Source of the DNA: Desulfosarcina cetonica JCM 12296
Lineage (GTDB): Bacteria > Desulfobacterota > Desulfobacteria > Desulfobacterales > Desulfosarcinaceae
Assembly: GCF_001311845.1 (NCBI RefSeq)
Contig: NZ_BBCC01000001.1
Span: 1 to 64,000 of the forward strand
Direction of reading: 5' to 3'
DNA: 64,000 nucleotides
In this document: positions 29,757 through 38,524 of the stretch, one piece after another
Layout of the letters: each line of letters starts with the position of its first letter
How positions within the stretch are numbered: the stretch's first letter is position 1
Program-made: the position numbers and the translations under genes
Notes under the pieces: model-generated
Database searches by the model: none
What the model was told of the DNA's origin: nothing
Seen by the model: the letters and a program-made list of their open reading frames with translations, nothing else

Positions 29757-31897
29757 ATGATTCGAATCACCGACATTATCGATAAGGTCACGGAAAACCA
29801 CCCCGATGCGGATGTGGATATCATTGATCGGGCCTACATTTTTTCGGCTCGCGTCCACGACGGTCAGATGCGCCTTTCCGGAGAGCCCTACCTTTCCCAT
29901 CCCCTGGAGGTAGCCGGCATCCTGGCAGACATGAAGCTCGATTCGGTCAGTATCGCCGCCGGCCTGCTCCACGATGTGATCGAGGACACCCATGCCACGG
30001 AAGAAGAGATCGGTGATATGTTCGGCCACGATGTGCTGCATATCGTCTCCGGTGTCACCAAACTGAGCAAGCTGCCCTTCAACAGCGCCCGGGCCAGGGA
30101 AGCCGAAAGCATCCGGAAAATGCTGCTGGCCATGGCCGACGACATCCGGGTGATTCTGATCAAGCTGGCCGACCGCCTGCACAACATGCGCACCCTTCAG
30201 TTCCACAAAAGTGATGCCAAAAAGAAAAAGATCGCCAAGGAAACCATCGATATCTACGCGCCATCGCTGCCCGGCTGGGAATCTACTGGATCAAGAACGA
30301 ATTGGAAAACCGCTCTTTCGAATTCCTCGATCCGGATGCCTACAGGGAGATCCAGCGACGGGTCGCCAAAGACAGGGAAGACCGCGAAAACTATATCACG
30401 ACGGTGAAGACCTACATCCAGAAAAAGCTGGATGAAAACAATCTCAAGGCGGACGTCGTTGGCCGTTACAAGCATTTTTACAGCATCCACCAGAAGATGC
30501 TGAGCCAGGATCTGCCGTTTGAAGAGGTTTACGACATCATCGCCTTCCGGATCATCCTCGACACGATTCCCCATTGCTACGAAGCCCTGGGCCTCATGCA
30601 CAGTCTGTGGCGCCCCATTGCCAAGAAGTTCAAAGACTACATCGGCATGCCCAAACCGAACATGTACCAAAGCCTTCACACCACCGTCATCGGCCCCTTT
30701 GGAGAGCGTATCGAGATCCAGATCCGTACCCGTGAGATGGACCGGGTGGCAAAATCGGGAATTGCTGCTCACTGGAGTTACAAAGAGGGCAAGGTCATCG
30801 ACGAAAATGTCTCCAAGACCTTCGCCTGGGTGCAAAACCTGGTGGAAAACCAGGAGGCCTTCCGGGATCCCAATGAGTTTCTGGAAAATGTGCGCATCGA
30901 CCTCTTCCCCGATGAAGTCTATGTTTTTACCCCCCATGGAGAGATCAAATCCCTGCCAAAAGGCGCAACGCCGGTGGATTTCGCCTATCTGATCCATTCG
31001 GAAGTGGGGGCCCAGTGTGTCGGCGCCAAGGTAAACGGCCGCATGGTTCCGCTGAAGTATGAATTGCAAACCGGCGAAATCGTGGAGGTCATCACCGGCA
31101 AAGGCCACCAGCCCTCCAAGGATTGGCTCAATTTCGTCAAGACCGTCAAGGCCCGATCCCGGATTCGCCAATGGATCAAGACCCAGGAGAAGGAACGCAG
31201 CCTCTCCTTGGGACGCGAGATGTGCGAAAAGGCCTTCCGCAAGTTCCGGCTAAACTTCAATACGCTGCTAAAGAGCGATGACATGCAGGCCGTTGTGGAG
31301 AGCTTCGGTTTCAAGCAGGCCGAGGATCTGATCGCCAGTGTCGGCTACGGCAAAATCACCCCCCTGCAAATCGTACGCAAGCTGACGCCTAAGGAAGAGA
31401 TCGACAATGACGAATCGCTCTTCAACAAAATCATCGCCAAGGACAAGAAACGACGGGAAAAAGGCGGTGTGGTGGTCAAGGGCATGGACGATATCCTAGT
31501 GCGTTTCGGCAAATGCTGCCAACCGGTGCCCGGCGATCCCATCACGGGCTACATTACCCGCGGATTCGGCGTGACCGTGCATCGGACCACCTGCGTCAAT
31601 GCCATGAAGATGAATCCGGAACGTCAGATCGAAGTGGAGTGGAACCAGGAAACCCATGACGCCTACCCGGTCCGGATCATGGTGAGATCTCTTGACCGGG
31701 TAGGGTTGTTAGCGGATGTGGCGGCCAATATCAGCAAAAGCGGCGCCAATATCTTGAGCGCCAACACGGAAACCAAGGAGAACCAGACCGTGGACAGCTA
31801 TTTCACGCTGTCCGTTCAAGGCACCGAACATTTGACCCGGGTTGTCGAAGCGCTGAAACAGGTCCGACAGGTATTGGATGTCAAACGACTGGGTTAG
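29757..31897 (+). CDS. rel: Bifunctional (p)ppGpp synthetase/hydrolase, one frame break
   Basis: Stringent-response enzyme of 713 residues after repair. An HD hydrolase domain (LLHDVIEDT, about 71-79) is followed by the synthetase domain with KFKDYIGMPKPNMYQSLHT, whose basic KFKDYI loop is typical of bifunctional Rel/SpoT proteins and not monofunctional RelA. A TGS domain (VYVFTPHGEIKSLPKG) and a C-terminal ACT domain (VRIMVRSLDRVGLLADVA) complete it. One C is missing at 30261 (YAPIAARLGIYWIKNELE expected). It is 3 nt from the stop of the convergent rpmB. Confidence 0.96.
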
Positions 31898-31900
31898 GGA

Positions 31901-32092
31901 TTAGGGTGCCTTGACCACATTGCCCGATTTAATGCACTGGGTACACACGACCATCTTCTTGACCTGGCCATTCTGAAGGGTGCGCACACTCTGCAAGTTG
32001 GGGTTGAAGCGGCGTTTGGTGATGTTGTGGGCGTGGCTGATATTACTTCCCACCATGGGTTTCTTTCCGCATATTTCACACATTTTCGACAT
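31901..32092 (-). CDS. rpmB: Ribosomal protein L28
   Basis: 63-residue 50S protein. The zinc-type Cys pairs are CEICGKK and CTQC. The start is the internal ATG at 32092, giving [12 protein letters not shown]; an upstream extension has no ribosome site. GGAGAT lies about 11 nt upstream of the start. Convergent with rel. Confidence 0.95.
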   Translation of the reverse strand: MSKMCEICGKKPMVGSNISHAHNITKRRFNPNLQSVRTLQNGQVKKMVVCTQCIKSGNVVKAP

Positions 32093-32128
32093 GATCAGGT
32101 ATCTCCGTTGCTTGACTTGAAGAATTCT

Positions 32129-32215
32129 CGGCGGTGTTCCGCCGCCCAAAAGGATGGATTCGCAACCGGGATACTTCCCCGTCAGGCGGGGTAAGCCGCT
32201 TTTTACGAATCCGTC
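32129..32215 (-). repeat. Hairpin and nested inverted repeat upstream of rpmB
   Basis: CGGCGG/CCGCCG with a 4-nt loop (32129-32144) is followed by a 10-bp inverted repeat GATGGATTCG (32153-32162)/CGAATCCGTC (32206-32215), with one G-T pair. A smaller stem CTTCCCCG/CGGGG-T-AAG (32174-32195) nests inside. The outer arms resemble palindromic intergenic repeats seen in related genomes (my recollection, not checked). They could also be part of an rpmB leader. Confidence 0.6.
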
Positions 32216-32276
32216 AAAACTGAGTTATTTAAATTAAAAGAATACGCTTGTAAAGTCTTTTATGGCCATCGACCGT

Positions 32277-32723
32277 TTATGGAATCTCTTCGATTTCGAT
32301 TCCATGGTTCATCAGCAGTGCCGCCGTCACGCCCAACACCGGACGATAGCCCTTCGGCCACAAGCCGGCCGCCATCGAAGACAGTGCCGCAGAGCCGCAG
32401 GAGGGGCTTTTTGCTTTCATGCAGCAATACCTGACGCCGTGCGTCGTTGCCAAAGCCAATGTCCGCCGTGCCCCCCGAACGAATGCATGCGTACGGTCGA
32501 CACCGAATCGATCGACCACGCTGGCTCGCCCGGCCAACACATCAGCCCCGGTTCCACCCACCAGCCGACACGCCGGACGTGGCGTGGGCAAGCCCCCCAA
32601 CTGCTCGGGACACACCGGCAGGACGTCGTCCCGGTTCAAGCGGGCCATGAGCGACGCATCGGGCTTGGCCTGCCCGTCATAGCGGCAATGCTGACCGCAC
32701 AAGCAAGCACTCACGAGAATCAT
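32277..32723 (-). CDS. DUF523 (YbbK) family protein
   Basis: 148 residues. The Cys-rich signature is complete: SACLCGQHCRYDG at the N-terminus, VCPEQLGGLPTPR, and CCMKAKSPSCG. These Cys are conserved in the family and suggest metal or redox chemistry, but no function is established. Its ATG overlaps the bamD stop by 4 bp (ATGA), so it is co-translated with bamD. Confidence 0.88.
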   Translation of the reverse strand: MILVSACLCGQHCRYDGQAKPDASLMARLNRDDVLPVCPEQLGGLPTPRPACRLVGGTGADVLAGRASVVDRFGVDRTHAFVRGARRTLALATTHGVRYCCMKAKSPSCGSAALSSMAAGLWPKGYRPVLGVTAALLMNHGIEIEEIP

Positions 32724-33415
32724 GGAATGGATAGCGGCGCCGATGCCGTTTCCTCGGGCTGCTGCGTCTGGTCTTTTAACCAGAGGTCACAGTTGGCCAG
32801 GTAAGTCAAGGCATCGTGATGAAAACCGACATCCGGGTAATCCTCGACAACGGACAGAAAACGCTGTTTGGCCGCCTTGTAATTCTTCATTTTGTAGTAA
32901 AAGACGCCCACATAATACGCATGGCCGGAAAGGTTTTGGTAGCAGGCCAGCATGTCGCTACGGGCCATGTTGGCATAGATGCCCTGCGGGAATTGCCGGA
33001 TCAGCCGTTGATAGGTTTCCAGCGCCTTGGTGGTGTTGGACGGATCGGTGTCGAGGGTTCCCATCTGATTGAAATAGGAACGCCCAATCCGATAAATGAC
33101 ATAGGGAATGGCCTCGTTGCGGGGATGAAGCTGTTCGAACGCTTCATACGCCGCAATCGCATCGGCATATTCCTTTAAATTATAATGGGCATCGGCGATT
33201 TTCAGTTCAGCCAGGATGGCATATTTGGAAAAGGGGTACCAGTCCCGCAATTTCTCAAAATTCTCGATCGCCTTCCTGTAGCGTCCATCGGCAAACGCAT
33301 CCACGCCATCCTGAACCAGCTCCTGGGCGGTCTTGTCTTCCCGGGGACTTTGAAACCAAGCGCAGCCTGAACAGACCAGTAACATGCTCATGCAGGCAAC
33401 CAGCAGACGTTTCAT
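32720..33415 (-). CDS. bamD: Outer-membrane assembly lipoprotein BamD
   Basis: 231 residues with a signal peptide and lipobox (VCSGC, Cys18). Four to five TPR-like helices follow (AQELVQDGVDAFADGRYRKA, ADAHYNLKEYADAIAAYEAF, ALETYQRLIRQFP, AKQRFLSVVEDYPD), the BamD fold that binds BamA and nascent outer-membrane proteins. Start 33415 fits the signal peptide; the frame is open upstream to 33472. The porin at 10701 would be a client. Confidence 0.92.
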   Translation of the reverse strand: MKRLLVACMSMLLVCSGCAWFQSPREDKTAQELVQDGVDAFADGRYRKAIENFEKLRDWYPFSKYAILAELKIADAHYNLKEYADAIAAYEAFEQLHPRNEAIPYVIYRIGRSYFNQMGTLDTDPSNTTKALETYQRLIRQFPQGIYANMARSDMLACYQNLSGHAYYVGVFYYKMKNYKAAKQRFLSVVEDYPDVGFHHDALTYLANCDLWLKDQTQQPEETASAPLSIP

Positions 33416-33538
33416 GATCGATTTTATCCTGCCGCAGTGGGGAACGGGGTAGCTCCCATGGGTTGAGACCACAACCGGCGATGGCCTTCACCAGGACATC
33501 GCCGGCAAGTTCAGTTAAGAGGGGGAGATGCCGGGCCT

Positions 33539-33868
33539 TCAGGATGCGACGTTGTTCAGGGCTTCCTCCAACTTGGCTTTGGCAACCATGCCGGTGATCT
33601 GATCGGAAACCTCTCCGTTTTTAAAGAAAATCAGGGTCGGAATCGCCTTGATGCCGAACTTTCCGGGGGTGACCGGGTTGTCATCCACGTTGCACTTGGT
33701 GAATTTCACTTTATCGCCATAAGCCTGGGCCAATTCATCCAGAATAGGACCTATCGCCTTGCAGGGACCACACCACGGCGCCCAGAAATCAACCACAACC
33801 GGTTTTTCGCTTTTAATGACTTCAGCATCAAAACTGCTGTCCTCTATTTCCATGATATCTGCTGCCAT
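33539..33868 (-). CDS. trxA: Thioredoxin
   Basis: 109-residue disulfide reductase. Active site WCGPC (Cys33, Cys36), buried Asp27 and the cis-Pro in KAIPTLIFF are present. An additional Cys occurs in TKCNVDD. It is read in the same direction as bamD with a 123-nt gap. Intact. Confidence 0.96.
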   Translation of the reverse strand: MAADIMEIEDSSFDAEVIKSEKPVVVDFWAPWCGPCKAIGPILDELAQAYGDKVKFTKCNVDDNPVTPGKFGIKAIPTLIFFKNGEVSDQITGMVAKAKLEEALNNVAS

Positions 33869-34023
33869 GATGGAATATCCTTTCGATGATAGTTGAAATG
33901 GCGGAAGAAAATTTCATTCAACATAATAACAAGGTCCCGAATTGTCAACCGTTCCTGCCGAGCCACACCCCCATCGGAGAGCCTGCGCATGCCAACCGGC
34001 GGTCCAATACCCGACAGGCGCGC

Positions 34024-35241
34024 TCAAATCGCTTTTTTGGCGGCATCACTCCATTCGCATGCGCGCAAATAAAACGACGGGATCTTGGGGCCATCCAGCC
34101 CCAAGGCCTGGCTGAGGCGGCTGACCCTGTCCCAACGACCGGTTTCGTAGGACCGCATCAGTTCAAGGTATCCGCCTAAGCGGCCCTTGGCGTGGATCAA
34201 TGCCTGTTTGAGCGGCTCCGCGAGGGGGAGGTCGCCGAGGATCACCCCCATGGGCTGGTCCGTAACCGCATCGATGAGCGAAAACAGGCCCAAGGTAAAC
34301 ATCTCCGAAGACGGCCTTGTCTCTTTCCCATGAAGCCCCAACAATTCGCAAAACTTGCCACGCACACAAGCCATGCGCAACAGCTCATCGGGCTTTCCCT
34401 CGGCCAATCGGGACATGGCCACCAGCGATACGAAGCGCCGGGTTTCGTCCTCGCCCAAGTAAGTCAGCGCCTGCTTGACCGAGGAGATCTTGCTGACACG
34501 GCCAAAAAACACGGAATTGGCATATTTGAACAGCTTATAGGAGATGCCCAAATCCCTTGAAATCACCGCCTCGACCCTCTCGATGCTGAAGTGGTAGCTG
34601 TTGATCTGGGCCAACAGCATGATCAGGTTGAGCTGAAATCCCTTGATTTCCCGCCCTTTGACAATTTCCGGCTTACAGAAGAAATAGCCTTGGAACAGCT
34701 CGAACCCCATCGCTTTGGCCGCTTCAAAGTCCGATGCCGTCTCCACTTTTTCAGCTAGCAGGCACAGGCCGCCCTTGGGCAGGCGTTTTAGATAAGCCTC
34801 GATCTCAGCCACCGGCGTCAGTTGGAAATCAAACTTGATGATGTCGGCCAAATCGATCAAGGGTTCCAGCTCCGGTGCGTAAACGAAATCGTCCAGGGCG
34901 ATGATGTAGCCAGCGGATGAAATCTGTTGGCAGGCGTCGATCAAAAGTGGTCCGGGGTTTACATCCTCAAGGATTTCAACAACCGTGGTTTCTCTCGGAA
35001 GCAACAGGGGGACGTGCTTTTCTATAAGATTCTGGGTAAAATTGATGAAGGTTTTTTTACCCTCGCAAAGGGTATCCATGCCGATGGTAACAAAGGTATT
35101 GGCCAAAAGCGTCGTCGTGGCCACGTCACCCTCGATTTGGGGCATCATGTTGGCCATGCCGTCCCGAAACAAGAGTTCATAGGCATGGACGTTCCTGTTT
35201 TTATCGAGGATGGGCTGCCGGGCAACAAAAACGTCTTCCAT
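34024..35241 (-). CDS. EAL-HDOD signalling protein (YuxH/CdgJ type)
   Basis: 405 residues. The N-terminal EAL-like domain starts FVARQPILDKNRNVHAYELLFR. Several EAL residues remain (ELL, INF, EILED, LDDF, IIKFD, AEKVET, FQGYFF), but EAL reads ELL and the Gly of DDFG is Val. The HDOD domain (about 205-390) begins LNLIMLLAQIN and keeps VEAVISRDLGISYKLFKYAN. Related proteins regulate motility or act as c-di-GMP receptors without hydrolysing it. Whether this one has phosphodiesterase activity is open. Confidence 0.88.
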   Translation of the reverse strand: MEDVFVARQPILDKNRNVHAYELLFRDGMANMMPQIEGDVATTTLLANTFVTIGMDTLCEGKKTFINFTQNLIEKHVPLLLPRETTVVEILEDVNPGPLLIDACQQISSAGYIIALDDFVYAPELEPLIDLADIIKFDFQLTPVAEIEAYLKRLPKGGLCLLAEKVETASDFEAAKAMGFELFQGYFFCKPEIVKGREIKGFQLNLIMLLAQINSYHFSIERVEAVISRDLGISYKLFKYANSVFFGRVSKISSVKQALTYLGEDETRRFVSLVAMSRLAEGKPDELLRMACVRGKFCELLGLHGKETRPSSEMFTLGLFSLIDAVTDQPMGVILGDLPLAEPLKQALIHAKGRLGGYLELMRSYETGRWDRVSRLSQALGLDGPKIPSFYLRACEWSDAAKKAI

Positions 35242-35372
35242 TTCATGTCCACCAAAAGGTCATCACGGCAATAACTGTCGCACAAATTGACACGGGGCAC
35301 CCCTTCCTGCTACCACTTTTTCAAACCGGCAACAAGCCCGGCGGAATAACTTGGAGAAAAAGGAAAAAAGCA

Positions 35373-36176
35373 ATGGGTGAGAAGATTCGTATCGGGACGT
35401 TGATTTCCGGTGGAGGAACCAACCTGCAGGCGATCATCGATGCTTGCGAAGACGGCCGAATCGATGGTCGCATCATTTTCGTGGGTTCTGATCAACCGGG
35501 CGCAAAAGGTCTGCAACGGGCCGCCAAACACGGCATTCCGCATTTCGTGGTTGACTATGGTCCGTTTATCCAGGCCTATCGCCAGGATCCCGATCATTTC
35601 GCGCCGCCCGACGATTTCGATCTCGGCGACGTTTTATCGAAACAGCACCTCTTCTCCGCCGGCACCCCGGAAGATCACCAAAAAGCCTTCTTCAGCACTC
35701 GGGCCGCCGCCGAGAACCAGCTGTTCAAGGCGATGGCGAATCATGGGGCCATCGACCTTCTCGTTCTGGCCGGATTCATGCGCAACCTGACGCCTTATTT
35801 CATTGACCGGTTCAATACGGATCCGACCGCGCCCCGCATCATGAACATCCACCCCGCCCTTCTGCCCGCATTCCCCGGTGTCGACGGGTACGGTGACACG
35901 TTCCGTTACGGCTGCAAGGTTGCCGGCTGCACGGTCCATTTTATCGATTATGGGGAAGACTCCGGCCCGATCATCGGCCAACGGGCATTTCCGATTCTGG
36001 AAACCGACACCCTGGAGGATGTGAAGCGCAAGGGCCTCGAACAGGAGTGGCAGCTCTATCCGGAATGCATCCAACAATTTGCCCACGATCGACTAAAGAC
36101 CGTCAAGATGACTCATCCCGCAACCAATGGCGCGATCCGTCAACGCACGGTTGTGAAGATCGCCCAAATCGACTGA
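35373..36176 (+). CDS. purN: Phosphoribosylglycinamide formyltransferase with insertion
   Basis: Transfers formyl from 10-formyl-THF to GAR in purine synthesis. SGGGTNLQAIIDAC, MNIHPALLPAFPG (catalytic Asn and His) and VHFIDYGEDSGPII (catalytic Asp) are present. 267 residues, about 55 longer than E. coli PurN. Most of the extra length is a charged insertion at about residues 65-120 (QDPDHFAPPDDFDLGDVLSK and after). Start ATG 35373 after AAGGAAAAAAGCA. Intact. Confidence 0.9.
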   Translation: MGEKIRIGTLISGGGTNLQAIIDACEDGRIDGRIIFVGSDQPGAKGLQRAAKHGIPHFVVDYGPFIQAYRQDPDHFAPPDDFDLGDVLSKQHLFSAGTPEDHQKAFFSTRAAAENQLFKAMANHGAIDLLVLAGFMRNLTPYFIDRFNTDPTAPRIMNIHPALLPAFPGVDGYGDTFRYGCKVAGCTVHFIDYGEDSGPIIGQRAFPILETDTLEDVKRKGLEQEWQLYPECIQQFAHDRLKTVKMTHPATNGAIRQRTVVKIAQID

Positions 36177-36192
36177 GGCTGGAATCCTTGAT

Positions 36193-37361
36193 CTAAAGAT
36201 ATTTCATCATCATCGGTATGGCCAGGAAAGTTCCCGCAGCGCTGCCCAGGTTGGTGAAGACCACCACCAGCAGGATGCGGGTCACCTTGTTGCGCCAGAA
36301 TCCTCGGATCGAGAGGATGTCGGTGGGCAGGCTTTCGAAATCCTTGACCCTGGGTTTGCGCGAGAAGGCCTCCACTATTCCGGAAACCCAGCCGGCGGCG
36401 ATCATGGGGTTGAGTGACGTCAAGGGCGCCGCCAAAATGGAGGAAAGGATGGTCAAAGGATGCCCCAAGGCGATCAGGCGCCCAGCCCTGCCAGAACACC
36501 ATTGGCCAGGATCCACCAGGTGACCATGTCCGTGCCGGCGGAAAAGCCGCCACGGAAAAAACCATACACGATCAAAAGGCAGATGCACACCGGTATGAAC
36601 CACTTCAGGAATCCGCCCAAGCGCCCCTTGGGCGGCAGCGATTCCAGATCGGCGAGGTCGACCGGATCATTCCAGTAGCGTTTGATTCCCGGCACATGTC
36701 CGGCGCCAACGACGGCCACGATGGTGTTGCCCGGCGCCGTGCGGATTTTTTCGGTCAGATAGCGATCCCGCTCGTCAATGAGGCTGTTGCGCAGCTGGGG
36801 CATGGATTTGCCGACCTCTTCCAAAATCGACGCCAGCATATCCTGCTGCTTCATTTTTTCCACGTCTTCCTCGCTGATCGCTTCCACGCCCCCCAGGGAG
36901 AGAATCAATTGGAAGAGCAGTTTCGCTTTAGCCCATAGCCCGAGGCTGCGCCAGGTCCTGGAGAGGGTGGTACGGATATCCCGGTCGGCCAGGTGAATCG
37001 CCGCCCCCACGGCCTCGGCCGAATCCATGGCCTGAATCATCTCCTGGCCGGGTGCCACCTCCAACCGGTCGGCAATCCGGCGCTGGAACGAGGCCAGCAT
37101 CAGGTTGGAAAGCAGCAAAAGCGCCTTTTTCTCTTTGATCACACGGATGATGTCCATTTCCTGCCAGCGCTGCTTCTGGCGAATCGATTGGGCCCGGCTT
37201 GCGCACAATTCCACGCAAACCGTATCGGGTCGGGTCTCGGCAATAACGCTCTCGACCAGGCGCACACTCTCCCTGGACACATGGGCGGTTCCCACCAGGA
37301 TCACGTGCTTATCGCCGAAATCGAGCCGATGGATCATCTCGTTGTTGAGTTTATCATTCAT
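36193..37361 (-). CDS. TraB/PrgY-family membrane protein, one frame break
   Basis: 389 residues after repair. The N-terminal TraB domain carries ILVGTAHVSRESVRLV and the CVELC motif, with GAGHVPGI near 230. Several membrane segments follow from about residue 255 (WFIPVCICLLIVYGFF, ILANGVLAGLGALIALGHPL, ILLVVVFTNLGSAAGTF). A C is lost near 36477 (gene strand), before LIALGHP. The family is related to pheromone-shutdown protein TraB/PrgY and Tiki proteases; the biochemical role in bacteria is uncertain. Confidence 0.88.
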
Positions 37362-37710
37362 CGAAGCTATGGTATTTTTCCTGTCGCCGGACCGAATTCC
37401 GGCCGTTAAGAGCCCATGGGCGCATTCAGACGACCCGGTCGACGGCCTCCGGCAGACCGGATCAAGACCGGATCAGCGGCACCCAACCCGCGGATACCGG
37501 CCCTGATGGAACCGGTTTCGGTCCATCATCCGCCTTGGGCCGGGATCGGTGCTTTGTCGGATGATCTGAAGCTGAGCCAATATATACGCTCGATCGTTGA
37601 TGTCAAACGATGATTCCTTCCCGGCCGTTCGGGCGGCAGGGGATGTCCATCGGATGTCAATCGGCGGTTGGGCGACAGGCCATCGAAACCCACCATAACA
37701 GGATATCAGC
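37362..37710. other. Intergenic region before the AAA+/VWA pair
   Basis: 349 bp, GC-rich, divergent between the TraB protein and the AAA+ gene. I see no gene, terminator or clear promoter in it. Confidence 0.5.
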
Positions 37711-38523
37711 ATGACGGCGGATTTTGATTCGAAAAAGCCTTTCATCATCGATACGGAACCCTATTACCTGGCCACCGGTGACGAAATAGCCCTGTTCTCG
37801 GCAGCGGCAGTGGCCCGTTTGCCGGTCATGCTCAAGGGCCCCACGGGATGCGGCAAGACACGCTTCGTCGAGCATATGGCCTTTCGGCTCAAGCGCCCGC
37901 TGATTACCGTCGCCTGTCACGAAGACCTGTTTGCCTCGGATCTGATCGGCCGTTATCTGCTTAAAAACGACGAGACGGTTTGGGTGGACGGTCCCCTGAC
38001 CCGGGCGGTACGCATGGGCGCCATCTGCTATCTGGACGAAGTGGTCGAGGCACGCAAAGACACCACGGTGGTCATCCATCCGCTCACCGACAACCGACGA
38101 ACGCTCTCCATCGAAAAAAAGGGCGAGGTGATCCAGGCCCACCCCGATTTTCTCATGGTGATCTCCTACAACCCGGGGTATCAATCCGTGCTCAAGGACC
38201 TCAAACAGAGTACGCGCCAACGGTTCGTGGCCCTTACCTTCGACTATCCGCCACCAGAAGACGAGGCCCGCATCGTGGCCACCGAGGGTTGTATCGACAC
38301 CGACACGGCCATGCGGCTGGTCACCTTGGCCGGCAAGATCCGCAACATCCGGGAACACGGCCTCACCGAAGGTGCTTCCACGCGGCTGCTCATCTACGCC
38401 GCCGATCTGATCCGTAATGGCGTGACCTTCAAAAGCGCCTGCATGGCGGCGTTGTGCCAACCGCTGACCGATGACGACCGCTTGCAGGAAACGCTTAGCG
38501 ACTTGATCGACGATCTTTTGTGA
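37711..38523 (+). CDS. MoxR-family AAA+ ATPase (CbbQ/NorQ-like)
   Basis: 270-residue AAA+ ATPase. Walker A is GPTGCGKT (about 44-51), Walker B ICYLDEV (about 107-113), and the C-terminal CbbQ_C-like helical part is present. CbbQ, NorQ and CoxD work with a VWA partner to remodel or load metal into an enzyme (Rubisco, nitric oxide reductase, CO dehydrogenase). The partner VWA gene starts 1 nt after the stop, but no client enzyme lies next to the pair. Intact. Confidence 0.9.
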   Translation: MTADFDSKKPFIIDTEPYYLATGDEIALFSAAAVARLPVMLKGPTGCGKTRFVEHMAFRLKRPLITVACHEDLFASDLIGRYLLKNDETVWVDGPLTRAVRMGAICYLDEVVEARKDTTVVIHPLTDNRRTLSIEKKGEVIQAHPDFLMVISYNPGYQSVLKDLKQSTRQRFVALTFDYPPPEDEARIVATEGCIDTDTAMRLVTLAGKIRNIREHGLTEGASTRLLIYAADLIRNGVTFKSACMAALCQPLTDDDRLQETLSDLIDDLL

Positions 38524-38524
38524 T

